Shown here: positions 16,722 through 25,009 of the stretch, piece by piece
Layout: each line of letters starts with the position of its first letter
Position numbering within the stretch: the stretch's first letter is position 1
Assembly (NCBI RefSeq): GCF_024345575.1
Contig: NZ_JAGQBJ010000012.1
Coordinates: forward strand, 1 to 64,000
Direction: 5' to 3'
From: Cyanobium sp. Morenito 9A2
Lineage (GTDB): Bacteria; Cyanobacteriota; Cyanobacteriia; PCC-6307; Cyanobiaceae
DNA length: 64,000 nt
Notes under the pieces: model-generated
What the model was told of the DNA's origin: nothing
Seen by the model: only the letters and a program-made list of their open reading frames with translations
The model's database searches: none
Position numbers and translations under genes: made by a program

Positions 16722-16879
16722 GGAGGTTGTCAGGGCTTTGAGGCTAGGGCGAAAGGTGGCTGGGGCTGATTGCAGCGGTTGCCAGGTCTTTGGCTGATTC
16801 GTCGTCAGCTGGGCCCCCGCAACTGGGCGCCTTGCCATCGCGAGTCTTGGCTGAGCGGTTGTTTATCGCGGAAGCCCGG

Positions 16880-17245
16880 GGGCAGGGGATGCCTCTGCCC
16901 CTGGCCACGCGCCGCAGCGGTGCCGGCTGCTCAGGCGTCTCCGACGCCCGATCCTCCTGGGCCTCGCACTGGCTCAGACGCGGGCGGTTGGTGGAGCCGC
17001 AGGCCCGCAGTTTGGAGTGGACAAGCCGTCTTCCGCCAGCACAAGGTTGATGGCCCGCCACCGATCACCTCTGCAATGGTGGGGCCATGCTGCTGGCCCT
17101 GCTGCACGCGGATGGTGTCGCCGACACCGATCGAGAGCACCGTGGCGGAGCGTTGTTGGTTGGCCTGCGCCGTGCCTACATAGAAAACGTTGCCCCACCC
17201 AGCGATGAACGCAGCGGCACCGATCAGCAGCCACCTGATCAAAGG
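16880..17245 (-). pseudogene. Decayed secreted thermonuclease (SNase-like) gene
   Basis: The first part encodes a signal-like helix (RWLLIGAAAFIAG) and the first strands of a staphylococcal-nuclease fold (SATVLSIGVGDTIRVQQGQQ). Then an internal segment is missing, and the homology resumes one frame away with RAINLVLAEDGL. The deleted middle includes the usual catalytic Arg/Glu region. Coordinates are approximate; the likely TTG start overlaps the stop of the HEPN remnant. Confidence 0.6.
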
Positions 17246-17521
17246 CTGAGCACAGGCTCGATCTGCTCCAGCAGCGCTGGCAATGGCTCGCTCAACGTGA
17301 TCCACACCTCTTCGAAGTCCCCGCGGTCCGAGGCATGGATCAGCCCATCCCGCATCTCGGCCATCTCCCGCCAGGGAATCTGCGGATGGTGCTGAGGTCA
17401 GGAGTCACTCAGACGCTTTGCTGGCCACGAACGTCTCGCGATCGGGGATGGGGAATCCTTGAACCCGACGGATCGCGGTCAGGATGTCGGCCATGGCATC
17501 ACGGTCCCTTGGCTTGATCAC
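17239..17521 (-). pseudogene. Decayed HEPN-domain toxin gene (MNT/HEPN pair)
   Basis: A GTG at 17521 overlaps the stop of the nucleotidyltransferase remnant. It opens DRDAMADILTAIRRVQGF, typical of HEPN/DUF86 proteins, but stops at KASE after ~40 codons. The C-terminal half continues in another frame: HPQIPWREMAEMRDGLIH with the RNase-type motif RDGLIH (RX4H), then LPALLEQIEPVLSL and a stop at 17239. A stretch between the halves, about 35 codons in homologues, is lost. In intact systems the HEPN toxin is neutralised by adenylylation from its MNT partner. Confidence 0.7.
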
Positions 17522-17812
17522 AGGGGAATGGCGTCCCGCTCGGCAGAAGCCAGGACAGCAGGCTTGAGATTGCGTCGGCGAATCAGATCCACGCGGCAGT
17601 GCAGCTTGTCCTCCAGAGCCAGCTTCAGGGCAATGCGCCCCAGCAGACCGGTGCGGGGGGGGGGGGGGGATGTCCACGAGGAGATCCATGTCACTGTCAG
17701 CTCAAGCCTGATCACGGGCCACCGAGCCAAATGCCGCCACATTGCTGGCGCCGTGCGCCGTTGCGATCTCCCTGATTCTTGGAGCCTGAGCCAGCAGGTC
17801 GTCCAGGCGCAT
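17518..17812 (-). pseudogene. Decayed MNT nucleotidyltransferase antitoxin gene
   Basis: Starting at 17812 (MRLDDLLAQAPRIREIATAHG), the frame shows the polymerase-beta motif VAAFGSVARDQA, then a TGA codon, then ADSDMDLLVDI, so the nonsense codon sits inside the catalytic GS...DxD motif. A run of 15 C (coding strand) then shifts the frame before GLLGRIALKLALEDKLHCRV and RRRNLKPAVLASAERDAI. Two independent lesions argue for inactivation, though the homopolymer could in principle be a slippage site. Confidence 0.7.
17655..17669. repeat. Homopolymer of 15 G (15 C on coding strand)
   Basis: An uninterrupted 15-base run lies inside the MNT antitoxin remnant and separates two reading frames of that gene. 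Such tracts are prone to slippage and sequencing error. Confidence 0.8.
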
Positions 17813-17907
17813 GGCTACCCAGAAGCCATGGCCAGCCTAAGAGAGACAGCTCAGCTCGGCACGTCTCCTCGCGGCCTTGTTAGGGCCGAACTCAGTTCCA
17901 ATGAGAA

Positions 17908-17929
17908 GGGCGCCCCCTGTCGGGCGCCC
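17908..17929. other. Strong GC hairpin, possible terminator without T-run
   Basis: GGGCGCCC at 17908-17915 and again at 17922-17929 can pair across the loop CCTGTC. It lies between the MNT remnant and the metallothionein gene. No T-run follows on either strand, so the role is open. Confidence 0.4.
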
Positions 17930-18078
17930 TCGGCCGGTTGCAGGGAACTGACTTGAACAGCCCTGGTCGAGGCCTCTGATTCATGGATAGAGCCGCCTGC
18001 CATGGTTGTGAGGACGGCAAGCCGATCCTCCCGAGCGCCGGCGGGGGGAGTCTGGATTCATCGCTATTAAGCCTGGAT

Positions 18079-18091
18079 TGAACGCCATTCA
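18079..18091 (+). promoter_or_regulatory. Candidate SmtB/ArsR-type operator upstream of metallothionein
   Basis: TGAACGCCATTCA is an inverted TGAA-N5-TTCA element, similar in core to SmtB-family operators that control smtA in Synechococcus. It lies 13 nt before the start codon and touches the ribosome-binding region. The match is short, and no smtB gene is in this window. Confidence 0.3.
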
Positions 18092-18104
18092 GCAAGGAGA
18101 GGCC

Positions 18105-18287
18105 ATGACCACGACCCTGGAGAGACCCACCACGCTTCAATGCGACTGCCCGAGCTGCCACTGCACGCTGCAGCCAGATAGCCCGTGCCGCAACGGCGTC
18201 CTGCGCTTCTGCAGTGACGCCTGCGCCAAGGGCCATCCCAACCAGGAACCCTGCCCCGCAGGTTGCGGCTGCGACTGCCACGGCTGA
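18105..18287 (+). CDS. smtA: Bacterial metallothionein (SmtA-like)
   Basis: This 60-aa cysteine-rich protein resembles Synechococcus SmtA, which binds Zn and Cd through Cys and His. Visible pattern: CDCPSCHC at residues 22-29, Cys at 37, CSDAC at 45-49, then CPAGCGCDCHG at the end, giving 11 cysteines against 9 in classical SmtA. The middle keeps the RNG...FCSDACAKGH zinc-finger-like element of the family. An AAGGAG box lies 5 nt upstream of the start at 18105. It stands intact between pseudogenes. Confidence 0.92.
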   Translation: MTTTLERPTTLQCDCPSCHCTLQPDSPCRNGVLRFCSDACAKGHPNQEPCPAGCGCDCHG

Positions 18288-18311
18288 GGCCTGGGGTTTG
18301 TCCTGCCGAGC

Positions 18312-19350
18312 TCAGCGATCGGCTTCGATCAGCTGCCTCGATCCGCCCGGCGTCGACAGCGGCCTGGAGGCTGGCGTGATCGCGCTCCGTTTGGTCGGCA
18401 TAGGCGGTGGCGAAGCGTTCGATCGCCCGGTCGGCCGCCTCCCCCACACCCAGGTAGCCGCTGATCATGGCAGCGTCACCGCCGCGGGCGTGGGCGTGGG
18501 CGCGGGCCAGCGACCGGCCGCAGTCGTCGGCGTCATCGTGGAGTCGCAGGGGGGAGATGTCCTCGATCGGGTACGACAGTTTCATGTCACACGGCTGCAG
18601 CACGAAACAGTCGTTGCCGATCCGGCTGCGGAACCAGCCGAGAAACAGATCGTTGCCGGATTGCATCAGCCGCTGGCCCATCACGACGCGCTGGCCGTGG
18701 TTGGTCAGGGTGTAGGGCTCCAGCACCGACGGGTTGGCCTGCTTGATCTGCAGGATCAGGGGATGGCCATCCTCGGAGACGTGCAGGGCCACCAGGCAGC
18801 GGGTGCCGACGCTGCCGATTCACACCACCTTGAGGGCCACATCCTCGAGGGTGTAGCGATCCAGCAACACACGCAGCTCATCGGACAGGGAGAGTCGATA
18901 GTCCTCCAGGTCTTCGCTGATCCCCTGCTCCAGTTCTCCATGGCAGACATGGGTGAGCACGGGAGGTTGGTCGGTGAGCCGGCAAGGGCCATTCGCCAGG
19001 GTGGTGATCTTGGGGAACAGCTGATCCGCGATCCGCCGGCCGGCCTTGGCGGTGATCGACTGGCGTGACGTTCTGATGGCCTTGGTCGGTGCGGCCTCGA
19101 TCAGATCGTCGGCATCAAAACGGGCCTATCAGACCTCAAGCGGGCTGGCATGGATGTATTTCCGCAGATGCTGCCGGTAGGAGCGGACGTAGCGCCGGGC
19201 GGCTTTGCGGCACTCCGCTTCGTAATGGTTGTTGTCGCGGCCGGCCAGCACGAAGCTGGTGGCCAGACGCCTCACGTCCCACTCCCAGGGGGCGGGGATG
19301 GGGATCATCCGGGCTGTGATTGTCTCGCCGCCGCCGCTGAAGCGAACCAT
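18312..19350 (-). pseudogene. DUF2252 protein gene with in-frame stops
   Basis: Family-typical segments occur in one continuous frame: APWEWDVRRLATSFVLAGRD, HGELEQGISEDLEDYRLSLS, LQIKQANPSVLEPY, NHGQRVVMGQRLMQ, CGRSLARAHAHARGGDAA, AYADQTERDH. The frame is broken by adjacent TGA and TAG at 19131-19126 (after HASPLEV) and a TGA at 18822-18820 (after ALKVV). A one-base shift restores an expected IEADR end near 18312. The N-terminal third, with the nucleotide-binding-like part, is absent. Function of the family is unknown. Confidence 0.75.
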
Positions 19351-19653
19351 CTACTGAACGCCGGCGGAGATGCTCGCACAACGGGAGAGAACCGCGGCCC
19401 AGTGAAGAGGTGCTGAACATGGATTGAGCCACTGCGCGACAGTGGGCACCCCGAAAGCAGAAGGCACTCTGCGCGATGAAGCACAACTACAGTTGGCACC
19501 ATGGCTCACAAAGCCTATGACCGATTGGGTCGATTAATGATCATGCCAACTTTCCCCCAGTGATTCACATAAGCCCCGGTCAGTGGTACCTGGGTCTCAA
19601 AGCAGGCCAGTCACAAGCCCGAAGTCCATCAACTATCAGCAAAGGAGTTCACG
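19351..19653. other. Spacer between DUF2252 remnant and sulfatase; no gene seen
   Basis: No coding frame is convincing. The stretch becomes more AT-rich towards 19500-19640, consistent with a leader for the sulfatase gene, and ends in its ribosome-binding site. Confidence 0.4.
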
Positions 19654-21120
19654 ATGAGTCAAACAAGCAAGCCCAACATCCTGATCATCTGGGGCGACGA
19701 CGTCGGCATGTGGAACATCAGCGCCTACCACCGCGGGATGATGGGTGGCAGCACGCCGAACATCGACAGCATCGGCAGGGAGGGCCTGATCTTCATGGAT
19801 CATTACGGCGAGGCCTCCTGCACCGCCGGACGCGCGGCCTTCATCACCGGGCAGTATCCGATCCGGGTGGGTCTGGCCACCGTGGGCCTGCCTGGAGCGG
19901 AACAGGGCCTCAGTAAGGCGGATCCAACGCTGGCCAGCCTGATCAAACCGCTCGGTTACACCACGGGACAGTTTGGCAAGAACCACCTCGGCGATCGCGA
20001 TGAGCACCTGCCCACCGCCCACGGCTTCGATGAGTTCTTCGGGATCCTGTATCACCTCAATGCTGGGGAATACACAGAGCAGTATGACTTTCCGAAAGAC
20101 CCCGAAGTCGCCAAGCAGTTCGCGCAGCGCGGCGTGATTCACTCCTGGGCGAATCCCGATGGCACCCAGAAGATTGAAGACAAAGGCCCGTTCGGGCAGC
20201 AGCGCCAGCGCACGTTGGATGCTGAGATCCTCGTCGAATCCAAGCGCTTCATCCACGAGGCGGTCGAGGCTGAGAAACCGTTCTTCGTCTGGCACAACAC
20301 CACGCGGATGCACTACCGCACCAACCTGTCGCCCGAGTACGAGGGCAAGAGTGGCTATGGCCTCTATGCCGACGGCATGATGGAACTCGACGACACGGTC
20401 GGCGAACTCCTCAAGCAGCTCGACGACCTGGGCGTCGCGGACAATACGATCGTGATGTTCTCCACCGACAACGGCCCGGCCATGAACAGTTGGCCCGATG
20501 GCGGTAACACCCCATTCGGCGGTGAGAAAGGTGTCGGCGGTAAGGAAGGTGGCTTCCGCGTGCCGATGCTCGTGAAGTGGCCCGGCAGGATCCCCGCGGG
20601 CCAGACGACCGGTGAGTTCATGACCATGCAGGACTGGATTCCCACCCTGATGGCCGCTGTCGGTGAGCCGAATGTGAAGGAGAAACTCCTCACCAGTTAC
20701 CAGGCGGGCAAGCAGACCTACACCCACATCCACCTCGATGGGTACGACCAGACCGAACTGATCACCGGTAAGGGCAAGTCCAAACGCAAGGAGTTCTACT
20801 ACTTCACAGAGACCAAGCTGCACGGCATCCGCTTCGGTGACTGGAAGTTCCTGTTCGTCAAGCAGGACAAGTGGTTTAACGGCGTCCAGCAGAACATGCT
20901 GACGCCGCTCGTCACCAACCTGAAGCTTGATCCGTTCGAGCGCATGCATGAGGCACGCGGTTTCGACGAATGGCAGGAGAACCACGCCTGGACCTATGCG
21001 CCCGCCTTTGCTCAGGTCGGCGTACTGATCAAGTCGCTCAAGGACTATCCCCCGCGCATGGCGAGCCTGGACTTCAACATCGACGAAGCCATGAAGGCGC
21101 TCACGCCCAGGGGGGATTGA
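19654..21120 (+). CDS. Arylsulfatase (type I sulfatase family, CTAGR motif)
   Basis: The 488-aa alkaline-phosphatase-fold sulfatase has the metal-binding start NILIIWGDDVGMW and the active-site segment EASCTAGRAAFITGQYP. Further signatures are TGQFGKNHLGD and STDNGPAMNSWPDGG. Cysteine of CTAGR would be converted to formylglycine; the classical FGE motif is CxPxR, whereas CxAxR fits the anaerobic-type (radical SAM) maturase or a divergent FGE. No signal peptide is visible, so it looks cytoplasmic. AAAGGAG lies 6 nt upstream. It heads a group with two DUF1254/DUF1214 genes and is less GC-rich at third positions than nearby core genes, suggesting acquisition. Confidence 0.9.
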   Translation: MSQTSKPNILIIWGDDVGMWNISAYHRGMMGGSTPNIDSIGREGLIFMDHYGEASCTAGRAAFITGQYPIRVGLATVGLPGAEQGLSKADPTLASLIKPLGYTTGQFGKNHLGDRDEHLPTAHGFDEFFGILYHLNAGEYTEQYDFPKDPEVAKQFAQRGVIHSWANPDGTQKIEDKGPFGQQRQRTLDAEILVESKRFIHEAVEAEKPFFVWHNTTRMHYRTNLSPEYEGKSGYGLYADGMMELDDTVGELLKQLDDLGVADNTIVMFSTDNGPAMNSWPDGGNTPFGGEKGVGGKEGGFRVPMLVKWPGRIPAGQTTGEFMTMQDWIPTLMAAVGEPNVKEKLLTSYQAGKQTYTHIHLDGYDQTELITGKGKSKRKEFYYFTETKLHGIRFGDWKFLFVKQDKWFNGVQQNMLTPLVTNLKLDPFERMHEARGFDEWQENHAWTYAPAFAQVGVLIKSLKDYPPRMASLDFNIDEAMKALTPRGD

Positions 21121-21141
21121 GAACGCTCCCTGTCGTTGGTG

Positions 21142-21178
21142 ATTGAGCCAGCAGAACCGTTGCGTTAGCTGGCTCAAT
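21142..21178. terminator. Inverted repeat after the sulfatase gene
   Basis: ATTGAGCCAGC at 21142-21152 is the exact reverse complement of GCTGGCTCAAT at 21168-21178, giving an 11-bp stem with a 15-nt loop 21 nt after the stop codon. No long T-run follows, so it may be an attenuating stem or an element scar rather than a standard terminator. Confidence 0.5.
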
Positions 21179-21213
21179 GACATAGATTAAAAAAATCAAC
21201 CCGATCGATTCGG

Positions 21214-22290
21214 ATGAAACAAATCACCCTGAAGGTCTTGAACCTCGCGGGCGTTGTGATGGCACTCGGCATAGTAGCCATCGCCCAGCCGGTTAGCGCG
21301 CAAAGTCCCGTTCCCAAGCAGAAGATTACGCACCAACGCGCCTCTGAAGCTGGCGTCAAGGTGACGCCGGAAACCTACATCCGCGCAGAAACCGATCGGC
21401 AGTTTGCCGAGATTGTAAAAATGGCTGGAGGCGTCAATCGCTTCTATCACTTCCGCACTCCCACGCCGCTCGACAAGCAGAACGTCGTGCGGATGAACCG
21501 CGATACGCTTTACTCCATGGGTATTGTCGATACCTCCAAGGGCGCAACGATTTCTGTCCCTGAACTGCCAAAAGGTCGCTATGCGTCAGTGTACCTCGTG
21601 GACAACGACCACTACACACCCTTCGTGATCTACACCGCGGGAACTCACGAACTACCGAAAGACACCAGATACCTGGGCGTCGGAGTACGCATCCAGGTGC
21701 TCAATCCGAAAGACCCGGACGAAATTGCCTTGATCAATAAGTTGCAGGATCAGTTCGTCATCAAGGCTGGCAACGCCGATCCACTGCCCACATTCAAGTG
21801 GGATCGCCCCTCTCTGAAGACCTTGACCGCGCAGTATGAAAAGGATTCAGCGCAGTACAGCAGTTGGAAGGGGATGCAGGGACCGCGCGGTAAGGTTGAT
21901 GAAACGACCCGTCACATTGCGGCTGCGGCGGCCTGGGGGCTCTTCCCAGAATGGGACGCCACCTACCTGAACTACAGCGGCGGCCATGATCCAAAGGTTT
22001 GCCACACAGCCACCTACAAGGTGCCGGAGAACAAAGCCTTCTGGTCCATTTTGATTTACGGCAACGATGGCTTCATCAAGAGCGAGAACAGTCTGGTCAA
22101 TTCCTCGAATGTGAAGCTCAATGCCGACGGCACGTTCACCGTGTCTTTCGGATCAAAGCAACTGTGTGGTGCCGTTCCGAACCGGCTGGATGTGACCGAA
22201 GGATGGAACTTCCTCATGCGTGTGTATCGTCCAGGGCCATCCGTCCTGGATGGAAGTTACAAGCTGCCTAAGGCAACGCCAATTCAATGA
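21214..22290 (+). CDS. Exported DUF1254/DUF1214 protein
   Basis: The 358-aa protein begins with a Sec-type signal (KQITLKVLNLAGVVMALGIV, cleavage near VSAQ). The N-terminal DUF1254 part includes FYHFRTPTPLDKQNVVRMNR and DTLYSMGIVD. The C-terminal DUF1214 part includes ENKAFWSILIYGNDGFIKS and NFLMRVYRPGPSVLDGSYKL. Proteins of this family are secreted and of uncertain role. Spacing of 6 nt to the next DUF1254-like gene indicates an operon. Confidence 0.85.
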   Translation: MKQITLKVLNLAGVVMALGIVAIAQPVSAQSPVPKQKITHQRASEAGVKVTPETYIRAETDRQFAEIVKMAGGVNRFYHFRTPTPLDKQNVVRMNRDTLYSMGIVDTSKGATISVPELPKGRYASVYLVDNDHYTPFVIYTAGTHELPKDTRYLGVGVRIQVLNPKDPDEIALINKLQDQFVIKAGNADPLPTFKWDRPSLKTLTAQYEKDSAQYSSWKGMQGPRGKVDETTRHIAAAAAWGLFPEWDATYLNYSGGHDPKVCHTATYKVPENKAFWSILIYGNDGFIKSENSLVNSSNVKLNADGTFTVSFGSKQLCGAVPNRLDVTEGWNFLMRVYRPGPSVLDGSYKLPKATPIQ

Positions 22291-22296
22291 GCTGAG

Positions 22297-23295
22297 ATGA
22301 CAAACTCAACATTCGCTTCACCGTCTGATTTTGGAGTGACGGACACCGCTTACAAAGTCTCGGAGACCGATTTCAACATCAAACGAAGCCTTGTCAAGGC
22401 GGGCATCAACACCTGGGCGCACCAACGCGATGTCAGCAACGTCAAGACACAGCAGGTCATCCGGGAGAACCAGGATGTCCTCTATTCCAGCGCTGTGGTT
22501 GACGTGCGGAGCGGAGCGACCTTCTCCGTACCCACAAGCACTACCTATCACATCATCGAAGTCATCGATCAACAGAACTACATCGTCGGCGTGGTGTACC
22601 CCGGCGAAACATTCTCCATTACGCCCGACAATCTATCTTACGGCTACTACGTTTACCTCAACATGCGCATTCGAAAGCTTCCGGATACGCAAGGTGGACT
22701 CACTGCCACCCACCCACTTCAGGAGATGGCAGCCATCGAGGCAGCCTCAGCGATTCCCTATGTAACTCCTGACATTGTGATCGATCAGCCACAGATGGAG
22801 GCGATCCGCATGGCCCTGATCAAGGACGTTCAGGCTGGAAAGCTGCCTGATACCAGCAGGGCTCAAGGCGGGGTGACGGATACCGAACCGCAGGCGCATC
22901 TTTACGCCACCGCCTACGGATGGGGTGGTCTCTCGGTGGAACATGCCGCCTACGCTCCGATCGCGAATCGTACGGAGATCAAGGAGGGCAAGGCTGCGCC
23001 ATCGAGCATCACATTCACGCCGCCGGAAATCGATGCTGAGCGAGGCGGTTTCTGGTCGATCACCACGTACAACAGTGAGGGCTGGCTGGCCAGGGACAAA
23101 GCCGCCATTTCGAATTCTGAGGCCATCCCTAACCCAGACGGTTCTTTCACGATTCGGTTCAATTCTACGGGCAGCCCGAACAACGTCGAGACACCTTCAC
23201 CCTTTACCGCTCTGCTTCGAATTTACGTCCCCAGGTCAAAGGAGATTGCGATTCAATATCTAAACGACGAGGCCAAGAACTTGTTAATCAAGTAG
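22297..23295 (+). CDS. DUF1254/DUF1214 family protein, no signal peptide
   Basis: The 332-aa product carries the same two-part layout as its upstream neighbour: TQQVIRENQDVLYSSAVVD, then RGGFWSITTYNSEGWLARD and TALLRIYVPRSKEIA. It lacks an N-terminal export signal. The two proteins are diverged paralogues, and codon use is less GC-biased than in the surrounding core genome. Together with the sulfatase this suggests a cassette acquired by transfer. Confidence 0.8.
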   Translation: MTNSTFASPSDFGVTDTAYKVSETDFNIKRSLVKAGINTWAHQRDVSNVKTQQVIRENQDVLYSSAVVDVRSGATFSVPTSTTYHIIEVIDQQNYIVGVVYPGETFSITPDNLSYGYYVYLNMRIRKLPDTQGGLTATHPLQEMAAIEAASAIPYVTPDIVIDQPQMEAIRMALIKDVQAGKLPDTSRAQGGVTDTEPQAHLYATAYGWGGLSVEHAAYAPIANRTEIKEGKAAPSSITFTPPEIDAERGGFWSITTYNSEGWLARDKAAISNSEAIPNPDGSFTIRFNSTGSPNNVETPSPFTALLRIYVPRSKEIAIQYLNDEAKNLLIK

Positions 23296-24061
23296 TTCCA
23301 CTCTCGTCAACGAGGCCGAACTGACCAAGCGCGACACCGGCGGCCCCAGGGACACGCCGTCAGGGCCACACAGGCTGGCGTGGTTGATGGGGCCAAGGGA
23401 CCCCCTCCCAGGCGGTGCGGTGGCGCCATGGGTGCTGAGCCAACTTTCCAGCCCTCTGCCTGCAGCGCCAACACAGCGACAGAACAGGCGTTCTGAATCT
23501 CCCTCGATGCGTGTCCATGGGCACCAGCTCCCGTGACACCACCTGGCGCGGCGGGTCATACAGCCTTTGAGGCGCCCAACCTGCTGCGGGCAGCTCAAGA
23601 GCATGAAAACAACCACTGTGAGCGACTCTGCCCCTCCATCCATTGATCAGCCATCCATTGATCTGCCAGCGATGGGGGGACGCCTGGGCTGTGCTCAACG
23701 TGCCACGGAGTTCTTGGGCAACGCGAGCCATCGCCCCTGGTTTCTGCATCGCCGTTGGGCGCCCCACACGGGACGCCCCTTGCATGGCCTTAACAAAGCG
23801 CCCCAGAGAAGCTCCCAGGGAGATCAGACTCCCCACTGCCGCCCTCTCTTCGCTCGCCCATGGGCCTTGCTGGAGACGCCGGCGCTGGAGCGGACCGCCA
23901 GGCGGAGCCAGCCGACGGTCCCGCGCAGGCCAGCGCTGACGACAGCACGGGGAGGAGCGCTGTGGTGCCAACACGCATCAGGGCCCGATCGAGGCGCAGC
24001 GATCTCCGAGCGGAAGCCCATGGGCCCATCGTGGAACCATGGTCATCCTTGAAGTGTCCGC
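23296..24061. other. 766-bp region without a supportable gene
   Basis: Open frames exist on both strands but share no recognisable domain. A short direct repeat, CCATCCATTGATCAG / CCATCCATTGATCTG, lies around 23634-23664. The stretch probably marks the downstream boundary of the acquired sulfatase/DUF1254 segment. Confidence 0.45.
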
Positions 24062-24541
24062 ATGGAAGCCTCAGCAGCGGAGAACGTCGCCGACTACCCC
24101 CGGCCTCCGGCCCTGCGCGTCAGCCACTCCCATGTCCTGGTCCGAGCCCTCGGTGAGCTGCTCTGCGAGACCCACCAGTCGTTGCAGGTGCTCGAAACCT
24201 TCCATCCACCCACCTACTACCTGCCGCCGGAGGCGATCGCGCGGCATTGGCTTGAGCCGGCGCCCGGCCGCAGCTTCTGTGAGTGGAAGGGTGTGGCCCA
24301 GTACTTCGATCTGGTGGTGGGGACACGACGGATCGAGCGGGCCCTCTGGCACTACCCCGAGCCGAGCGCGGCCTTCGCGGCCCTGGCGGGCTGGTTTTCC
24401 CTCTATCCAGCCCAAATGGACGGCTGCTGGGTGGACGGTGAGCTGGTGCGCCCCCAGCAAGGGGGCTTCTATGGCGGCTGGATCACCAGCACCGTCAGCG
24501 GCCCCTTCAAAGGTGATCCCCTCCACCCGGAACTGGTCTGA
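24062..24541 (+). CDS. DUF427 family protein
   Basis: This 159-aa protein contains the DUF427 signature: TYYLPPEAIARHWLEPAP, FCEWKGVAQYFDLV and AFAALAGWFSLYP. The fold is a small beta-barrel with unknown ligand; some members occur near nucleotide or sugar enzymes. Its length is usual for single-domain members. Confidence 0.88.
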   Translation: MEASAAENVADYPRPPALRVSHSHVLVRALGELLCETHQSLQVLETFHPPTYYLPPEAIARHWLEPAPGRSFCEWKGVAQYFDLVVGTRRIERALWHYPEPSAAFAALAGWFSLYPAQMDGCWVDGELVRPQQGGFYGGWITSTVSGPFKGDPLHPELV

Positions 24542-24730
24542 ACGACCACGCTTCACCGATGAGCCGCCATCAGCCCAGGCGCTGGCAGCTGGGGGACCAG
24601 TGGGCCAAGCCCCCGGTGGGTCTGTTGAACCCATCCAATCGATCGACGTCCCCTGCGTTCGCCAGCCACTGGGCATCTGAACCATCGGGGTGGGCTCGGC
24701 CCTGGGGTCAGCACCGCGGGAGGAACCGGG

Positions 24731-25009
24731 GTGTCAAGCGCCAACCGCAGGATTGGATCGATCCCGCCCTGTAAAGGCGATCATCGATCGCTGCAGATAC
24801 AATCGATTGGATCCACTGTTGCCGCTCACTTGCAGACATTTGTGGGACCACTCCGCAGGGCCTTGATCTATGGCCTGATCAGCTATGTGGGACTTGTTCT
24901 GATCAACAACTCAGAGCTGGAACTCCGCAACATGTGGATAGCCTATCTGCCGATGTTCGTCGGTGTCTATGTGGTGACGCAGTGGCTGGACAGGAGGTTC
25001 GGAAGCTGA
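24731..25009 (+). CDS. Small membrane protein, 92 aa
   Basis: The open frame starts at GTG 24731, preceded by a strong GGGAGGA box at optimal spacing. Membrane character is in the C-terminal half: RRALIYGLISYVGLVLINN and WIAYLPMFVGVYVVTQWLDR. Later starts (TTG 24830, GTG 24842) would give a shorter two-helix protein but lack ribosome-binding sites. No family recognised. Confidence 0.45.
   Translation: MSSANRRIGSIPPCKGDHRSLQIQSIGSTVAAHLQTFVGPLRRALIYGLISYVGLVLINNSELELRNMWIAYLPMFVGVYVVTQWLDRRFGS

Noticed and set aside
24559-24774. 71-aa plus-strand frame after DUF427
   Set aside because: There is no ribosome-binding site, domain or membrane segment, and it overlaps the start of a better supported small membrane ORF.
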